Source: Topomyia yanbarensis (lineage: Eukaryota; Arthropoda; Insecta; Diptera; Culicidae). Taken from it: a stretch of DNA of 64,000 bases. Below are positions 1 through 10,990 of this stretch, piece after piece (the stretch's first letter is position 1; each line of letters starts with the position of its first letter). The stretch spans positions 427,800,539 to 427,864,538 of the forward strand of contig NC_080671.1 of assembly GCF_030247195.1 (NCBI RefSeq). The letters run 5' to 3'. The notes under the pieces are model-generated. The model was not told where the DNA came from and did not search any database. It worked only from the letters and a program-made list of their open reading frames with translations. A program made the translations under genes and the position numbers.

Positions 1-105
1 ATTTACGCGGTTTTCATTTACGCGGATTTTGAAATTTACGCGGTTTTCATTTACGCGGTTTTCATTTACGCGGCTCGTATCCCCCGCGTAAAAAAAAACC
101 TGAGT
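1..105. repeat. Short tandem repeat, unit ATTTACGCGGTTTTC
   Basis: The motif TTTACGCGG recurs at about 15-bp steps, separated by TTTCA or ATTTTGAAA. The block ends with the opposite-strand form CCGCGTAAA near 88-96, so the array can fold on itself. The left edge is cut by the window. It is probably the edge of a dispersed repeat. No coding potential is seen. Confidence 0.7.
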
Positions 106-364
106 GTACTGATGCACAAGCATGCACTGCTAGGCCCTATGGAAAACTGACTCAGACATCACTTCGCTAAAAGTTTAATAACTTCTTTTAACAAAGCCAG
201 TTGCACTAGCAGTCTTCGACAAAGTTGTAGACAATTAAATTACCTTTCTTATTTTCACTTACAGTGATAATACGATGCGAACAGTGCTACCTAGCGGCGA
301 AAATGTGAGCTAGTGGCTTTTCTCCATGTAAATTGTCGAAAAATCTCATACAAACTTCAGACAC

Positions 365-1240
365 GTTGGTCCGGTAGCTAGACTTGTCCGATTTGCTTCA
401 AATTTGGAACAAGTACTCCTGGTGGGACTAGGAATCGACTCAAGGGTGGGCCGATAGGGGTCATTTTTTTCCTGTCACTCTAGTATGTATGTATGTGTGT
501 ATGTGTGTGTCATTTAAACTCACACAATTTTCTCAGAGATGGCTGAACCGATTTTCGCAAACTTAGTTTCATCTGAAAGGTATAACGCTCCCATAAGCTG
601 CTATTGAATTTTTAGTTGATCCGACTTCCGGTTCCGGAGTTACGGGTTGAAGAGTGCGGTCACACAGCAAATTCCCATATAAACTGGTACCACCATGATG
701 TTCAAATGATGTAAAACATATTAAAATTGATGTAACATTACTCTAGTTTGCGGGTCTGGATCACTAATGATCAATCAAAGCAGTTTTGACCACATTGGCC
801 ACCTATGATGGTTCATGACGCCCCCGGGGAACCCGCCAAATTCTAAACTAATATCACACCCATTCCACAACGAATTCTCTACCGATTTTTACAAACTTGA
901 TTTCAAATGAAAGATACAGTAATACCATTGACTGCTGCTGAATTTCATTCGATTCTGACTCTTGCTTCCGGAGTTACAAGGGTGTTGGTAAGGATACATT
1001 GGAATTTTCCATATAAATCGGTACAATCGTAATACCTCAGAGGCTAAAAACTATTGAAATGGTCACCAAATTACTTCTAATCGCAGATCTAGATCACTGA
1101 TTGCCAATCAAACATTCTTTAAATATATTGTCCACTATCGACGATTCCGGAAGTCCGGAATTTCGTGCATGTTCCACAATTAAAGTCACATCGGTTCTTC
1201 GGTGATGACTGAACCGATTTTCTCAAACCAAGTCTCAAAT
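365..1240 (+). repeat. Two partial copies of the mosquito repeat family (subfamily 1)
   Basis: Two decayed 3' portions lie in succession. The first (about 480-770) has a short TATG/TG tract, then the blocks ATGGCTGAACCGATTTT, GAAAGGTATAACG, GACTTCCGGTTCCGGAGTTA and CCCATATAAACTGG. The second (about 880-1240) repeats the same series more weakly, and a third start of the series (GATGACTGAACCGATTTTCTC) follows at 1204. The blocks match the better preserved copies at 1546 and 3888. The C-rich stretch at 1279-1460 is not part of the family. Confidence 0.6.
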
Positions 1241-1545
1241 GGAAGGCAAAATATGCAGTTAAGTATTGCGTCGCTGCCCCTAGAACCCCCCCCCCCCGCG
1301 CCTTGCCCTTACACCTCCCTCCTTAATCACTCCCCTCCCCTTGGACCACCATTACACCCGCATTTTCTTCATCCACCCCGTGTACCGAAATAAGATGAAG
1401 GATTTCTGACGCATCCTCCACCCCCACTCTACTAACCCCCCATTCCCTCCACTTTCAAACCCATTCCATCAACATTTCAAAATATAATCACATGAAGATA
1501 ACATTGAAGTTTCGCTGATAAAGCTAATTAAATATTATTCTTTCG

Positions 1546-1698
1546 CCTTTCTCATATAGAAAGGTTATGCAATTGCTCCAAAAACCGACTTTCTAACCGA
1601 GGCCCGGAGGGCCGAGTCTCATATAACATTCGACTCAATTCGGCGAGATCGCAAAATATCTGTGTGTATGTATGTGTGTATGTATGTTTGTATGTATG

Positions 1699-1732
<34 letters not shown>

Positions 1733-2362
1733 TGTATGTATGTATGTATGTATGTATGTATGTATGTATGTATGTATGTATGTATGTGTGTATGTGCGGA
1801 TTTGTTAACAAAATGTCCACATCGGTTTCTCGGAATTTTCTGAACCGATTTTGACAAACTTGATTTTAAATGAAAGGTCCATCAGCTGCTGTTGAATTTT
1901 GTGTGGATCCGAGTTCTAGTTCCTGAATTACAGGGTGATACGTACGATCACGCAGTGAATCCCGATTCTAACGAATTCTGCGATGAATGTAAAAAGGTGA
2001 TTTTTTTCCAAAATGTAAACACAACTGTTGAATTTCTAGATCTCGTTCTCTGGTTTCTCGAAAATGGCTAGACAGATTTGATCAACTTAGTCTCAAATGA
2101 AAGGTGTTGCGTCCCTGGAAACTGATATTAAATTCCATCTCCATCCGACTTCCGGCTCCGGAGTTACGGGTTGTGGAGTGCGATCACATAGAAAACTCCG
2201 ATTCAAACCGATACCGCGATGAATGCAAAAAGGTGCTCTTATATATACTCACCAAGTGTAATAATAATGAAAGACATTTCCATAATGTTATATTGTACGA
2301 ACCAGGTAATAAATCATAGTTTGGAGAAATGAGAAAGGCACAATTGCACCTCTAGGTTAAAT
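1546..2362 (+). repeat. Mosquito interspersed repeat, subfamily 1, near-complete copy
   Basis: The copy opens with a hairpin (CCTTTCTCATATAGAAAGG, 1546-1564). Then come a GC block GAGGCCCGGAGGGCCGAGTC, the ACTCAATTCGGCGAG block and a long TATG microsatellite. Repeated TCTCGGAATTTTCTGAACC-type blocks follow, and it ends in AATTGCACCTCTAGGTTAAA. The central block series occurs twice (about 1820 and 2050), so the copy is internally duplicated. No open frame of interest is present. The family is known to me only as an abundant unclassified culicid repeat. Confidence 0.75.
1661..1797. repeat. (TATG)n microsatellite
   Basis: About 137 bp of near-perfect TATG units, with a few TGTG and TTTG variants at the left end. 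It lies inside the repeat copy at 1546-2362, where other copies have shorter TG or TATG tracts. It therefore belongs to the element and has expanded here. Confidence 0.9.
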
Positions 2363-2870
2363 AAAACAGTTTTACATTTCTTATAAAAGAAATGTATAGA
2401 ATTCGCTCAAACTTTCAAGATTTTTTCCGAGGCCCGGAGGGCCGAGTCTTATATACCAATCGACTCAGCTCGACGATTTGGGACAATGTCTGTGTGTGTG
2501 TGTGTGTGTGTGTCTGTGTGTGTGTGTGTATGTAACGGACAAATTCTCATTCGTGTTTCTCAGCAATGGCTGAACCGATCTTATCCAAACCAATTTTAAA
2601 TGAAAGAACTAAAAAACAGTATGAACGCTATTAATTTGTTTTTGATTCTGATGTTTAGTTTCCAAGATATGAATGTTTGAATGTGTAAAAATGGCGTTTT
2701 TTGCAGTTTTTTTTAAATTATCTGCCGGAATTGACAACATAGATTAACACTTTATATGTTTTTAGACAGCTTTAACGAATACCTTTCAAACAAGCTATAG
2801 ATTGTTGAAATCGGACCATTATCAAAAGAGATATTTAACATTGAATGCGGACGAAAGATTTTTATCATTT
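2363..2870 (+). repeat. Mosquito interspersed repeat, subfamily 2
   Basis: It begins almost directly after the previous copy, with a different terminal hairpin (ACATTTCTTATAAAAGAAATGT, 2384-2405). The same GC block GAGGCCCGGAGGGCCGAGTC follows, then the ACTCAGCTCGACG block and a TG microsatellite (2489-2531). Next are CTCAGCAATGGCTGAACCGA, an AAATGAAAG block and a conserved CAAGCTATAGATTGTTGAAA block near 2803. A reverse-strand copy lies at about 47790-48215. Confidence 0.7.
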
Positions 2871-3887
2871 CCCATAGCCAGAAATATGACCAAAAACATA
2901 TAATCTATTATTAACGCCAAAACGGCTTACTTTAGGTCAATAGTATCTTCGGAGAATTTAATGGAGGTAATATGCCCTTTCTTTTGGTATTGTGCTTTTG
3001 CTGATTAATCCCCCTATGAGTGAGATATTTTCACAAATTTTCTTGGAAGTGATTATATCGAAATGATGTCTTCAGCAAATTTGTAGCTCTTACTTTTGCG
3101 AATAACTTTACTGAAGACATAAAATATCTATTTTGAATACTTTAAAAGTTATGGCTTGTTGTTTGTGGATTACCTTTTGTCGCCCATTTATTGTTCAATA
3201 TAGTAATAATCCATTGAAATAAGAAAAACATTATTACGATAAAAAGAATTTTGTATTTCATTTTTCTATCTACAACCGCTAGAAATAATCACCGAACACT
3301 TCCAAGTAGGAAGGAACTTGATACCTTATCAGTGCAAAAATGTTCATTTGTACGAACCTTCTGACTGCAATTTTTCTAACTTATAACCAACGGATCGATC
3401 GGAAACATATCGGAAAATGAAAGTGAAGTAAATAACTCTCAGCAACGGCGTAGCCAAGAGAAGGTTTTGGGGTTTAACAACTCCCTCCCTACCACACCCA
3501 AAAAATATATTGGATTGCAATTGAAAATTTATTGATGCAGACTGATTTAATTCAGTATTACAATAACAATTATCTGATCCGTACATTGATAACCTGTTGT
3601 TGTAAACATCATGAGGACTTTTGATAAATTGTCAGAATGGGGTCCTGATATGTAATTGATCTATTGGTCTTGATTTCACAGTTGCCTAATAGCATCAATA
3701 TCAAATTCCTGCCTGAAATCATTCCAATAGAAAATTCCAGAGTTCTGTAATCAATCATAATCCTCAGATTTCTTTTCAAATTGAGCTCGCTTTTGTAGAG
3801 ATGAACTGTAATGAGGGTCTTTATTTAATAGAAAGCGAAGTTAAAATTGATTTAATGTCTATGAAACATTTGTTAAAAATGTTTTTG
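2871..3887. other. Unassigned AT-rich stretch
   Basis: AT-rich sequence with scattered short reading frames lacking any recognised domain. The part to about 3140 (ATGTCTTCAGCAAATTTGTA and similar) resembles diffuse mosquito repeat sequence and may continue the preceding element. No gene, RNA or clear element boundary is seen. Confidence 0.4.
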
Positions 3888-4240
3888 CCTTTCTCATTCA
3901 CTGTAAAATTCGTCAATCTAATCCCGACCGGGAGGGCCGAGTGTCATATGCTAATCGACTCAGTTCGTCGAGATAGGAAAATGTATGTGTGTGTATGTAT
4001 GCATGTGTGTGTATGTGTGTATGTGGAAAAAAATATGACCTCTGTTAATCAGAGATGGCTGGATCGATTTGCACAAAGTTAGTCTCAAATGAAAGGTACA
4101 ACCTTCCCATCGGCTGCAATTGATTTTTTTTATTGATTGGACTTCCGGTTCCGGAGTTAGGAGTTGAAGAGTGCAATCACACAGCAAATTCCCATATAAA
4201 CTGAAATGAAAAATTTTCAAAATCAAATTTGTATTTTTGA
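3888..4240 (+). repeat. Mosquito repeat, subfamily 1, partial copy
   Basis: It starts at GCCTTTCTCATTCACTG, has a shortened GC block (CCGGGAGGGCCGAGTGTC), the ACTCAGTTCGTCGAGAT block and a TG/TATG tract. After that come CAGAGATGGCTGGATCGATTT, CTCAAATGAAAGG, GACTTCCGGTTCCGGAGTTA and CCCATATAAACTG. The 3' third is missing. Confidence 0.7.
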
Positions 4241-4333
4241 TGCCAAATGACTTTAAAATGCATGAACCATTGAGATTTGATATAAACTCGAAAAAATAAT
4301 GTTTGAAAAAAATTGATTTTTTTAGACTTTTTT

Positions 4334-4716
4334 GCCTTTCTCATATAGAAAGGTTATGCAATCACTCCAAAAATCGTCAATCATACCGGCCCGGAGGGAG
4401 TATGCAGTGAGGGGTTGCTGTTTTAAAATTAAAACTAGTTTAAAATTTCTTAACAAGTTGAAAATTTTCGGCAGGACCCGGACCTCCCGGATCTTACTAT
4501 GTGATACTGAAACATCGCTTGAAACCAGCGGCGGTCAAGCGATGTTTCAGTATCACATAGTATCTCAAGATCGTGGCTGTCGATCCATTGTACGTATGTG
4601 CAAATTGTACTGAACATGTAATATTCATTTCCACCATCGTATTGAACATAACCAGCCATGGAATCGTAGTCTGGACAAATGAGAAAAACCCAATTGCACC
4701 ACTAGGTGGATCAAAA
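4334..4716 (+). repeat. Mosquito repeat, subfamily 1, rearranged copy with hairpin insert
   Basis: The 5' hairpin (4335-4353) and start of the family are present. So is the 3' end CAATTGCACCACTAGGTGGA (4691-4710), where CACC-ACTA-GGTG can form a small hairpin. The usual middle is replaced by unrelated sequence that contains the 27-bp inverted repeat at 4496-4561. Confidence 0.65.
4496..4561. repeat. Perfect 27-bp inverted repeat with 12-nt spacer
   Basis: The left arm 4496-4522 (ACTATGTGATACTGAAACAT and seven more bases) is the exact reverse complement of 4535-4561. The spacer is AACCAGCGGCGG. Homology continues outward after a 5-base offset (GATCTT on the left, AAGATC on the right). A transcript through it would fold into a 27-bp stem without mismatches. 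It could be a recent foldback duplication or a small-RNA precursor; the sequence alone does not decide. Confidence 0.85.
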
Positions 4717-6254
4717 TAGGTTTTTATTTTGGGAATGCGTCGAGTTGAGACGAAAACGTAATATGATTAATAACGAGGATAACATTTTCCGAATGTAGAG
4801 CGAAATTTATGAAAAATGACGATTTCCATTCGACTCTAGCAGGTCCTGGTCGATTTTGATGAGAATTTGATTTTTGTTGTATGACTTATATGTATAGGTC
4901 AAATGTTCCAAAACAATAATTTAAGGTCAAGATAGCATCATTTTGAAACCGCCAATTTCGGAGGTTTAGTATCTTCGATGAGTTTTACATACGAACAGCG
5001 CATCATTTGATAAAGTAATTTTGACGGTATATCGTCCAAGAAGTATTTATGGTGAATTTTCTCAGGTTAATATTCATGACTACAATAAAGTCTCAACAAA
5101 TTTGCTAAAGACACGAACTCTGTTACTATTGTCTGAAAAATTAATTCTGTATAATTTTAAAACTTCAAAAATTACGGTTTCGGAATTATGCCGTTTGGAC
5201 AGTAAGATCGATTTTCACCAAACTCCCACAAATTGTAAAATTGGTATTGTAAAAAAACGTAAGGGCGATACTTCAATGCTGATAGGTGGGACCGAAAAAT
5301 TAACCAACGCCAAAGGAACTATATTCTATATATACTATCATTTTGTCAATTTCAATAGCAAACACAAATTTTAATTTAATAATTTCAAATACTTTATGAA
5401 GTTTTGGGTTTCGATCACTGAATCAAGCAATCTAGGATGTAAAAAACACAATAGTTCTTAAATAGGAAATAAAACCAAGTCTGGAAATATTCACTGTTGA
5501 TTTTCTTTGAATGGTATCACTGCTACTATCGCTTTTTTCAAGAAAAAGCGTTGATTTCTTAGTTCTCAGTCGCGTTGTAAATTTGAGTAAAGTATGAACT
5601 TCAAATCGATTAAAAAAAAATCGATTTTTTGGCTCAGTACAATATACATAACCCCTTTAGGAAAATTCAGTTTTCCCACCACAATGCATTTATTGAGGAA
5701 TTTAGATATTTTATTAACAGAGCATTAGCAATAATTCGTTTGTATGTCTATTTTATTGGCCATTTTTTCGCTTTCCCATTGATTTGGTTTGAGATTTCTA
5801 GCACTGATGTTGTCCTATGCTGATTTGAGCGATTCTCTGAGTCCTGCCACTATCCCATGTAGTATGTGTTATCAAAAACATCGCGAAGCATCAAGTTCTA
5901 AAAGTTCTCAAACGATATAATATCCGAAGAGAGTGATAAGAGTTATAAGAAATGTCTCATCACACTGTTAGGTGGATTAAAAGCGTTTTTTATTACATAC
6001 ATCGATAAAGCTGATTGCAACAATGCATTTTTCCAACTCAGGAAACGTGAAAATAAAATTTAAATTTAAAATAAAGAAATATGTTGACAGTCTGGATTTG
6101 ACACTATCAGAAGGATTTGACATTTCGAATTTTACGACAAATGATGCCCTGTCAGAAAAAATGAACGCATGTTTTCCCGGTTTTCCCGCAGGGTTATTTT
6201 TATTTGACATAAAAACCGTACAATGAATATAGTTTTTTTTTCATTTTGGGTGTT
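4717..6254. other. Unassigned AT-rich stretch
   Basis: No recognisable gene. The longest open stretch (5021-5374, 117 codons) has no domain and weak coding character. Near 5935-5995 the motif CACACTGTTAGGTGGATTAAA resembles the 3' end of the mosquito subfamily 1 repeat, so a decayed copy probably ends there. Confidence 0.35.
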
Positions 6255-6262
6255 GTCTTGAT

Positions 6263-6404
6263 TAGAGCACTCTAGTTAGCACTCTAGCCATGACGTATCC
6301 AAACGAACATGAAATTTGACGTATTTCTATTGTGTATACGTCAAATACCATGTTCGTTTGGACACGTCATAGCCTCTTGGCTACACTCTAACTAGAGTGC
6401 TCTA
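6263..6404. mobile_element. hAT-type MITE, 142 bp, palindromic, with 8-bp TSD
   Basis: Terminal inverted repeats TAGAGCACTCTAGTTAG and CTAACTAGAGTGCTCTA bound the element, and internal arms (CCAAACGAACATG with CATGTTCGTTTGG) continue the palindrome. It is flanked by identical 8-bp repeats GTCTTGAT at 6255-6262 and 6405-6412. An 8-bp duplication with a TAGAG terminus fits the hAT superfamily. It is too short to code, so it must have been moved in trans. Confidence 0.9.
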
Positions 6405-6544
6405 GTCTTGATGGGTCAGATGTAAACAACCGCAGTTTTTCTATGTATGGTTGCCAAGTTTATATAAGATTTATTTTAAAAAACAAAAAAATCGTTTTTA
6501 CGTATTATAACGATTTTGTTTTTGAAATGATGTTGTATTAAAAC

Positions 6545-6870
6545 AAGAACCAGAACTTCGTCGCGGATCGTCAGGGGACCAGCGAACCGGACGCCCTGCT
6601 CCATCGGAATCGCCGAACTGATCTCGACACCTAGCAGGTTGGCTCGGTTCCTGGAGATCTTCTCTCGCCAAGGAAGATTCCGTCGGAGTAGGCTAGGTCC
6701 ACCGTCGGGAACTAGACGGAGTAGTTCGCGAACAAGTCGGGAACTCAACGAGTAAGTGGTGCTGAATGGTGCGAGGATGGAATTGCGGTGCTGAATGGCA
6801 CAAGGGAGCCGAAGGGCTCGGTGAATTAGAAAATCTGTGCCCTAAGTCTCGACCCACAGCTCGCTGTCAG
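6545..6870 (-). mobile_element. Orphan 5' UTR fragment of an R1-clade element
   Basis: On the minus strand this matches the leader of the R1-clade element at 33120-33400. Shared blocks include ACGGTGGACCTAGC, CGGCGATTCCG and TGGAGCAGGG. It also shares TCACCGAGCCCTTCGGCTCC and CCATTCAGCACC. No gag or pol sequence is attached. The 90-codon minus-strand frame here mirrors a 64-codon frame in the other copy and is most likely non-coding leader. Confidence 0.65.
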
Positions 6871-9500
6871 GCAGATAGTTTTTTTTTCCAAAAGAACGAT
6901 TTTGCGGCACACCTTTTTCGAGAAATTTACAACTCCTACGAATATTCCACAAATCACTAGGAAGAGTCGTGTTCGGAACAAGTGTCCAGGATTGCTGTTT
7001 CCATCTTCTACAGACACTTTTGTGCACAATTGTATTGCGACGGAATCCATGGAAGAAGTATGATATTTTTGAAAGCTTTTTTTGAGTTCAAAAAGGTTTT
7101 CTCGAACAACTTTAGGATGATTTGCCAGGTATTCACAGTTTTTGTTTACACTAATTTGATAGAATGCGCAACTAGTATGGCGCTGATGAACTCCCGTGCT
7201 CGCAAGCGTGCTCGAATGAGAATTATTTTCAAGTCAAATCGACTTAAATGGCAGAAATTTGAATTGATTGAATTACTTCAATAAAAAATCGTACAAAAAG
7301 GGAAAATATTACAAAGATCCGTTATTTCTATTCCTTCAGCGATGATGAAATATGAGTTAACCTCAAGGCGATATGCGCGTTTAGAAACAAGATTTTATCG
7401 ATTGAATGCAAAGGTGGCAAGATTCGGCGAAGAGGAATGTTCATAGCAAGAGAATATGTGACTTTCTACGAAGTTGGGTGCAGACTCTAACCAGTTTCAT
7501 CACATCAGGAATATTGTACTGCTTACGATCAAGAAGTTCTGACTAAATCATAAAGGGACAACGTTATTGTGTAATATTGTAACTCCAGTAGCCTAAATTG
7601 AAAATTATTCTTTCTATTTTTGGAATTAACGTCAATATCTCGAGCAGGAACGGATCCCGAAAAAAATTTCGCAGGGGGAATTTCGATTTTAAAATGACCA
7701 CTGTACAGCACTGTGTAATACGTAACGTCCTTATTTAATTGAAAGCAGTAAAAAATTAGGATTGAAATGATTTTGAGTTTGAAACTAATTTGAAATTGAA
7801 ACTACTTTAAGATTTCTAAACAAGTAGAAATTTTTCGGGTGGTAGGGTACACTACTCACGAATCAGTGTATTTAGGTGTACGTTTGTTCATACTTTGCCG
7901 TCCGAATTGTGGCGAAAAAATGGTCTCATAACATCTACTTTTCTCAGTAAACCGGCCATCCAATCACCAAAAATAAAAACAGCAATTAAGAACTGTGATC
8001 CGACCCCAACACGGACCGGCCGATGTGGGGCAAAGGCTTAGGAAAACATCGTTAGCATTAAAAAACCTTCATACCCAGCGTAATTTGGAACTCACAAAAC
8101 CCACTGTGAAGAAAACACATCCAAAGCCGAGCTCGATAAACAAATAAGCTTCTAGTGTTGAACAAGAATTTTACCTGGGAGCTAACATTTATATTTCTGA
8201 TTCGTTTCGCCACCCAGACCCAGTCTGGACGCCACCGGACTACCGACTGGTAACCATCTGCTATCGCGCGCAAAAGTTTGTGGTTTTGTGTTGCCTCATT
8301 TTCCCTGGAATTTGTTTTTTTTCGAAGGGGGAACCTCTTATGCAACTGCGGTAGTTTGCTCCATCATATATATACATAACTACTCAGGCCCAGGTCAGTG
8401 AGAGGCGATACAAAACAGCGCCAAACCAGAAATCAGACACCAGCTGGAGGGAAAAATATAAAGGTTAGTCAGGAAATGTGTCAGAAGACTGTTGATCTTG
8501 AGCAGAATGGCTCTTGATGGCAGGCAGTGTGGTGGTTGCCTGTGGGAGCCTACCTTTCCAAAGTAGGGTAGGTATTGCGGTTATTTTTTTGTATGGATGG
8601 TCGTTTGACGGCCCATAGGGAAAGGAGCATTGTACTAACGGAAATTCAGCCCAGCTTTGTCTGGGACTTTTCTCATCTGTCTTATTTCGGTCATATCTTG
8701 AGGTAAAGTGTTTTGGTTTTATTTTCCTTTTTAAGATCATTGTCTTAAAATTACACGATTTGGCTGAGATGTAAAATGTGTCATTAGCGTTAATATCGAA
8801 ACATTTGCAAATTCGACTCCCGGCATAAATCTATCCGGTCGGGAAGTTGAATAAAGCTACATTTAAATTGCATTGAACATCGCATACTAACGATCAGACA
8901 ATTACCGGTCGATGTTGCCATGGTGGGTGCCCAGACATGGCCAAGCCAGACGCTGATGGCTAGTTCATTAGCTCATTCCGTTTCTTGATTCCAACTTTAT
9001 GCCGCCCGATTCGTTCATATTGATCGTGCTTGCGAAATTGGATTTTACCACAAAGCCCGTGAGACAAATGTCAATAACCCAACTGTTACCCATTTCTCTC
9101 TGTTTAAATTATTTGATTTTTCGCCTGGAAATTCAGTCAACCAATGTACATTTTACTAGTGGATTACATATGTCTAGACTATTGGCCTATTTTCGTTCTG
9201 CACTCTCGTATAGTCTATTACGTAGTAAGCATAGTAGCCGTATAAACTAGGGTGGGCCGAAAAATACGATAATCGAAAAATCTTAAAGATCTTAAGCTGT
9301 TTCGGACATGAATCTATAAGATAATACTGGAGCCAAAATTTGGTGGGTTTTCATTAAGGTTTAGGGGTTCTAGGAATCCCCTCTTTTGGAAAAATTAACG
9401 AAATTTCCTTTTCAAAAATGGGTTTCAAAAAGTAAAATTTTTATTTTCAATCGATGGTCTCCTGTTGCAGGGTTGCAGGTTGTAGCGAAAGTCGATTTTT
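6871..9500. other. Unassigned stretch
   Basis: No gene or RNA recognised on either strand. ACTAGGGTGGGCCGAAAAA at 9247 resembles the TAGGGTGGGGC terminus of the foldback element at 59081, but no partner end was found. The rest is AT-rich single-copy-looking or diffuse repeat sequence. Confidence 0.35.
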
Positions 9501-9504
9501 TAGT

Positions 9505-10040
9505 AACCTCAATATGTTTGCGAACTTGGAGAATTTATTTCCCTGGTATTCTCAACGGTGTACGGGAGCTGCGAATGCGGCTGAACCAACCTACACCGTC
9601 TTACTTGACTTTCGAGGGAAGATCATCTCAAGGTGTTAACAACATGCAAAGAACCCTGTGCACATACAATGGGCAGACGTTGCACGTGTCAGCTTTGTAA
9701 CCAGACGGCACACTACGGTAAGCTATGCGCCATAACAACTAGAGATAATTCATTTACTACAACAAATACCACCAAAAACCCATCGACATCTGCCGATACA
9801 CCACAGACAGCTGGCCAAAAAATAAATGCCGGACTGCTATACAAGAATTACTCGGAAAACACAAAAAGCATCAAACATCTAACAGCGAAAATCAAAGCTC
9901 TAGCAACGACGACATGCACACAAACACAAGAGGGAAGAGACAGGCGAAATGATCAGCGAGTGGGTAAACCTGACCATCGTTCACCATTGATCAAGAATAA
10001 AAATAAATACAAGAAGCGGAAAGCAGTGCAACTTGGATAG
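9505..10040 (+). pseudogene. Decayed non-LTR ORF1 (zinc-knuckle protein) fragment
   Basis: This is a broken relative of the intact ORF1 at 60522-61511. The frames read YFPGILNGVRELRMRLNQP, then RTLCTYNGQT, then the zinc knuckle CQLCNQTAHYGKLC (C-x2-C-x4-H-x4-C). The basic C-terminal tail runs to a stop at 10040. At least one frameshift (near 9630-9690) separates the RRM-side part from the knuckle. The N-terminal half is missing and there is no ORF2. A third copy lies at about 52985-53290. Confidence 0.7.
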
Positions 10041-10349
10041 TCGACAGTAATAATATTCGATAATTTGTTTTTTATTTAATAACTACGTAAGTAATGCGGA
10101 AATTGCTTCACCCAAAATCCGACGAGTGTGTTTCTATTACTTTTGGGTAAGATTCTGTTGTCTTTTCGGTAACAGACCACGCAATTGCGCATTGCGGTAT
10201 TAAACTCATATTCCCGCAAAGGTAGTAAACGGTGGAATGACGAATTTCGGTTGCTGTTCATGTGTGTGCATCACACAATCAAACACTTTTTCAGTATGTG
10301 TCAACCTCGGCTCTGTTCGCATGTAGAATATTTCGGTCGATTACTATGA
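10041..10349. other. Unassigned stretch
   Basis: Directly follows the decayed ORF1 and may be its 3' UTR or unrelated flank. No poly(A)-like tail or target duplication is seen. Confidence 0.3.
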
Positions 10350-10609
10350 GGGACCATTCATAAATTACGTAACGCTTTTAGGGGGGGGAGGGGGTACGAC
10401 AAGTTGTGACAAGTTGTGACATAGGGGGGAGGGGGTGTTAACTAGATCGTTACGTAACATGTTTTCATCGAAGAAAAAAAATTTTTTCTTGGAATTTGTT
10501 ACGTAACAGGGGAGGGGGGGATGTAAAAATTTGTGACACTTTGTTACATAGGGGGAGGGGGGGGTCAATTTTGGGCAATTTTTGCGTTACGTAATTTATG
10601 AATGGTCCC
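10350..10609. mobile_element. TIR element (MITE), 260 bp, with 3-bp TSD
   Basis: Inverted termini GGGACCATTCATAAATTACG and CGTAATTTATGAATGGTCCC bound the element. Direct repeats TGA lie at 10347-10349 and 10610-10612. Inside are G-rich runs (GGGGGGAGGGGG) and several GTTACGTAAC motifs. It resembles the larger element at 35287-36703 in terminus (GGGACCGTTCATAAACCACG) and in 3-bp duplication, so the two are probably one superfamily. A 3-bp duplication fits PIF/Harbinger, but TGA and CTA are not its usual target. Confidence 0.8.
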
Positions 10610-10755
10610 TGATAGTATTAGTACCTAGTCAAATCAACCGGAATCCTGGCGGATATCCAACCAAATTCAGGCTAGAATCTACCCCAACATTGGCAGAAAC
10701 CAGCCCGAATTACGGATTTTTACTGGGTAGGGTGGATAGCGAAAAAATAATTTTA

Positions 10756-10990
10756 GGCAGTTTCCGGATCCGGCCTAGTTGCCAGATCCGACACAGTTCC
10801 AGATTCGGACCAGTTTTCGGATCCAGACCAGTTCCCAAATCCGAACCTCCCGGATCCGGACCAGTACCTAGATCCGGACCAGTTCCCGGATCTGGACCAG
10901 TAACCGGATCCGGACCAGTACCTGGATCTAGCCCTTTCCAAGTCCGGACCTGAATCAGGCCCAGACTTGGTGCTTAGATCCAGACAAGTG
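10756..10990. repeat. Minisatellite, about 18-bp units of CCGGATCCGGACCAGT type
   Basis: At least ten diverged units of CCGGATCCGGACCAGTTC lie in tandem. Both strands therefore show artificial PGSGPV- or YWSGSG-like reading frames. These frames begin outside the array without a domain and I do not regard them as genes. Confidence 0.8.

Noticed and set aside
1552..1857. 101-codon minus-strand frame rich in IHTY repeats, and similar frames on both strands
   Set aside because: Produced by the TATG microsatellite, which keeps several frames open; no protein signal.
9247..9270. AGGGTGGGCC as a terminus of another hAT-type foldback
   Set aside because: No inverted partner or 8-bp duplication found; the motif also occurs alone near 443.
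10582..10953. 123-codon frame with PGSGPV repeats
   Set aside because: A product of the 18-bp minisatellite; the N-terminal part lies over a TIR element end and AT-rich flank without a domain.
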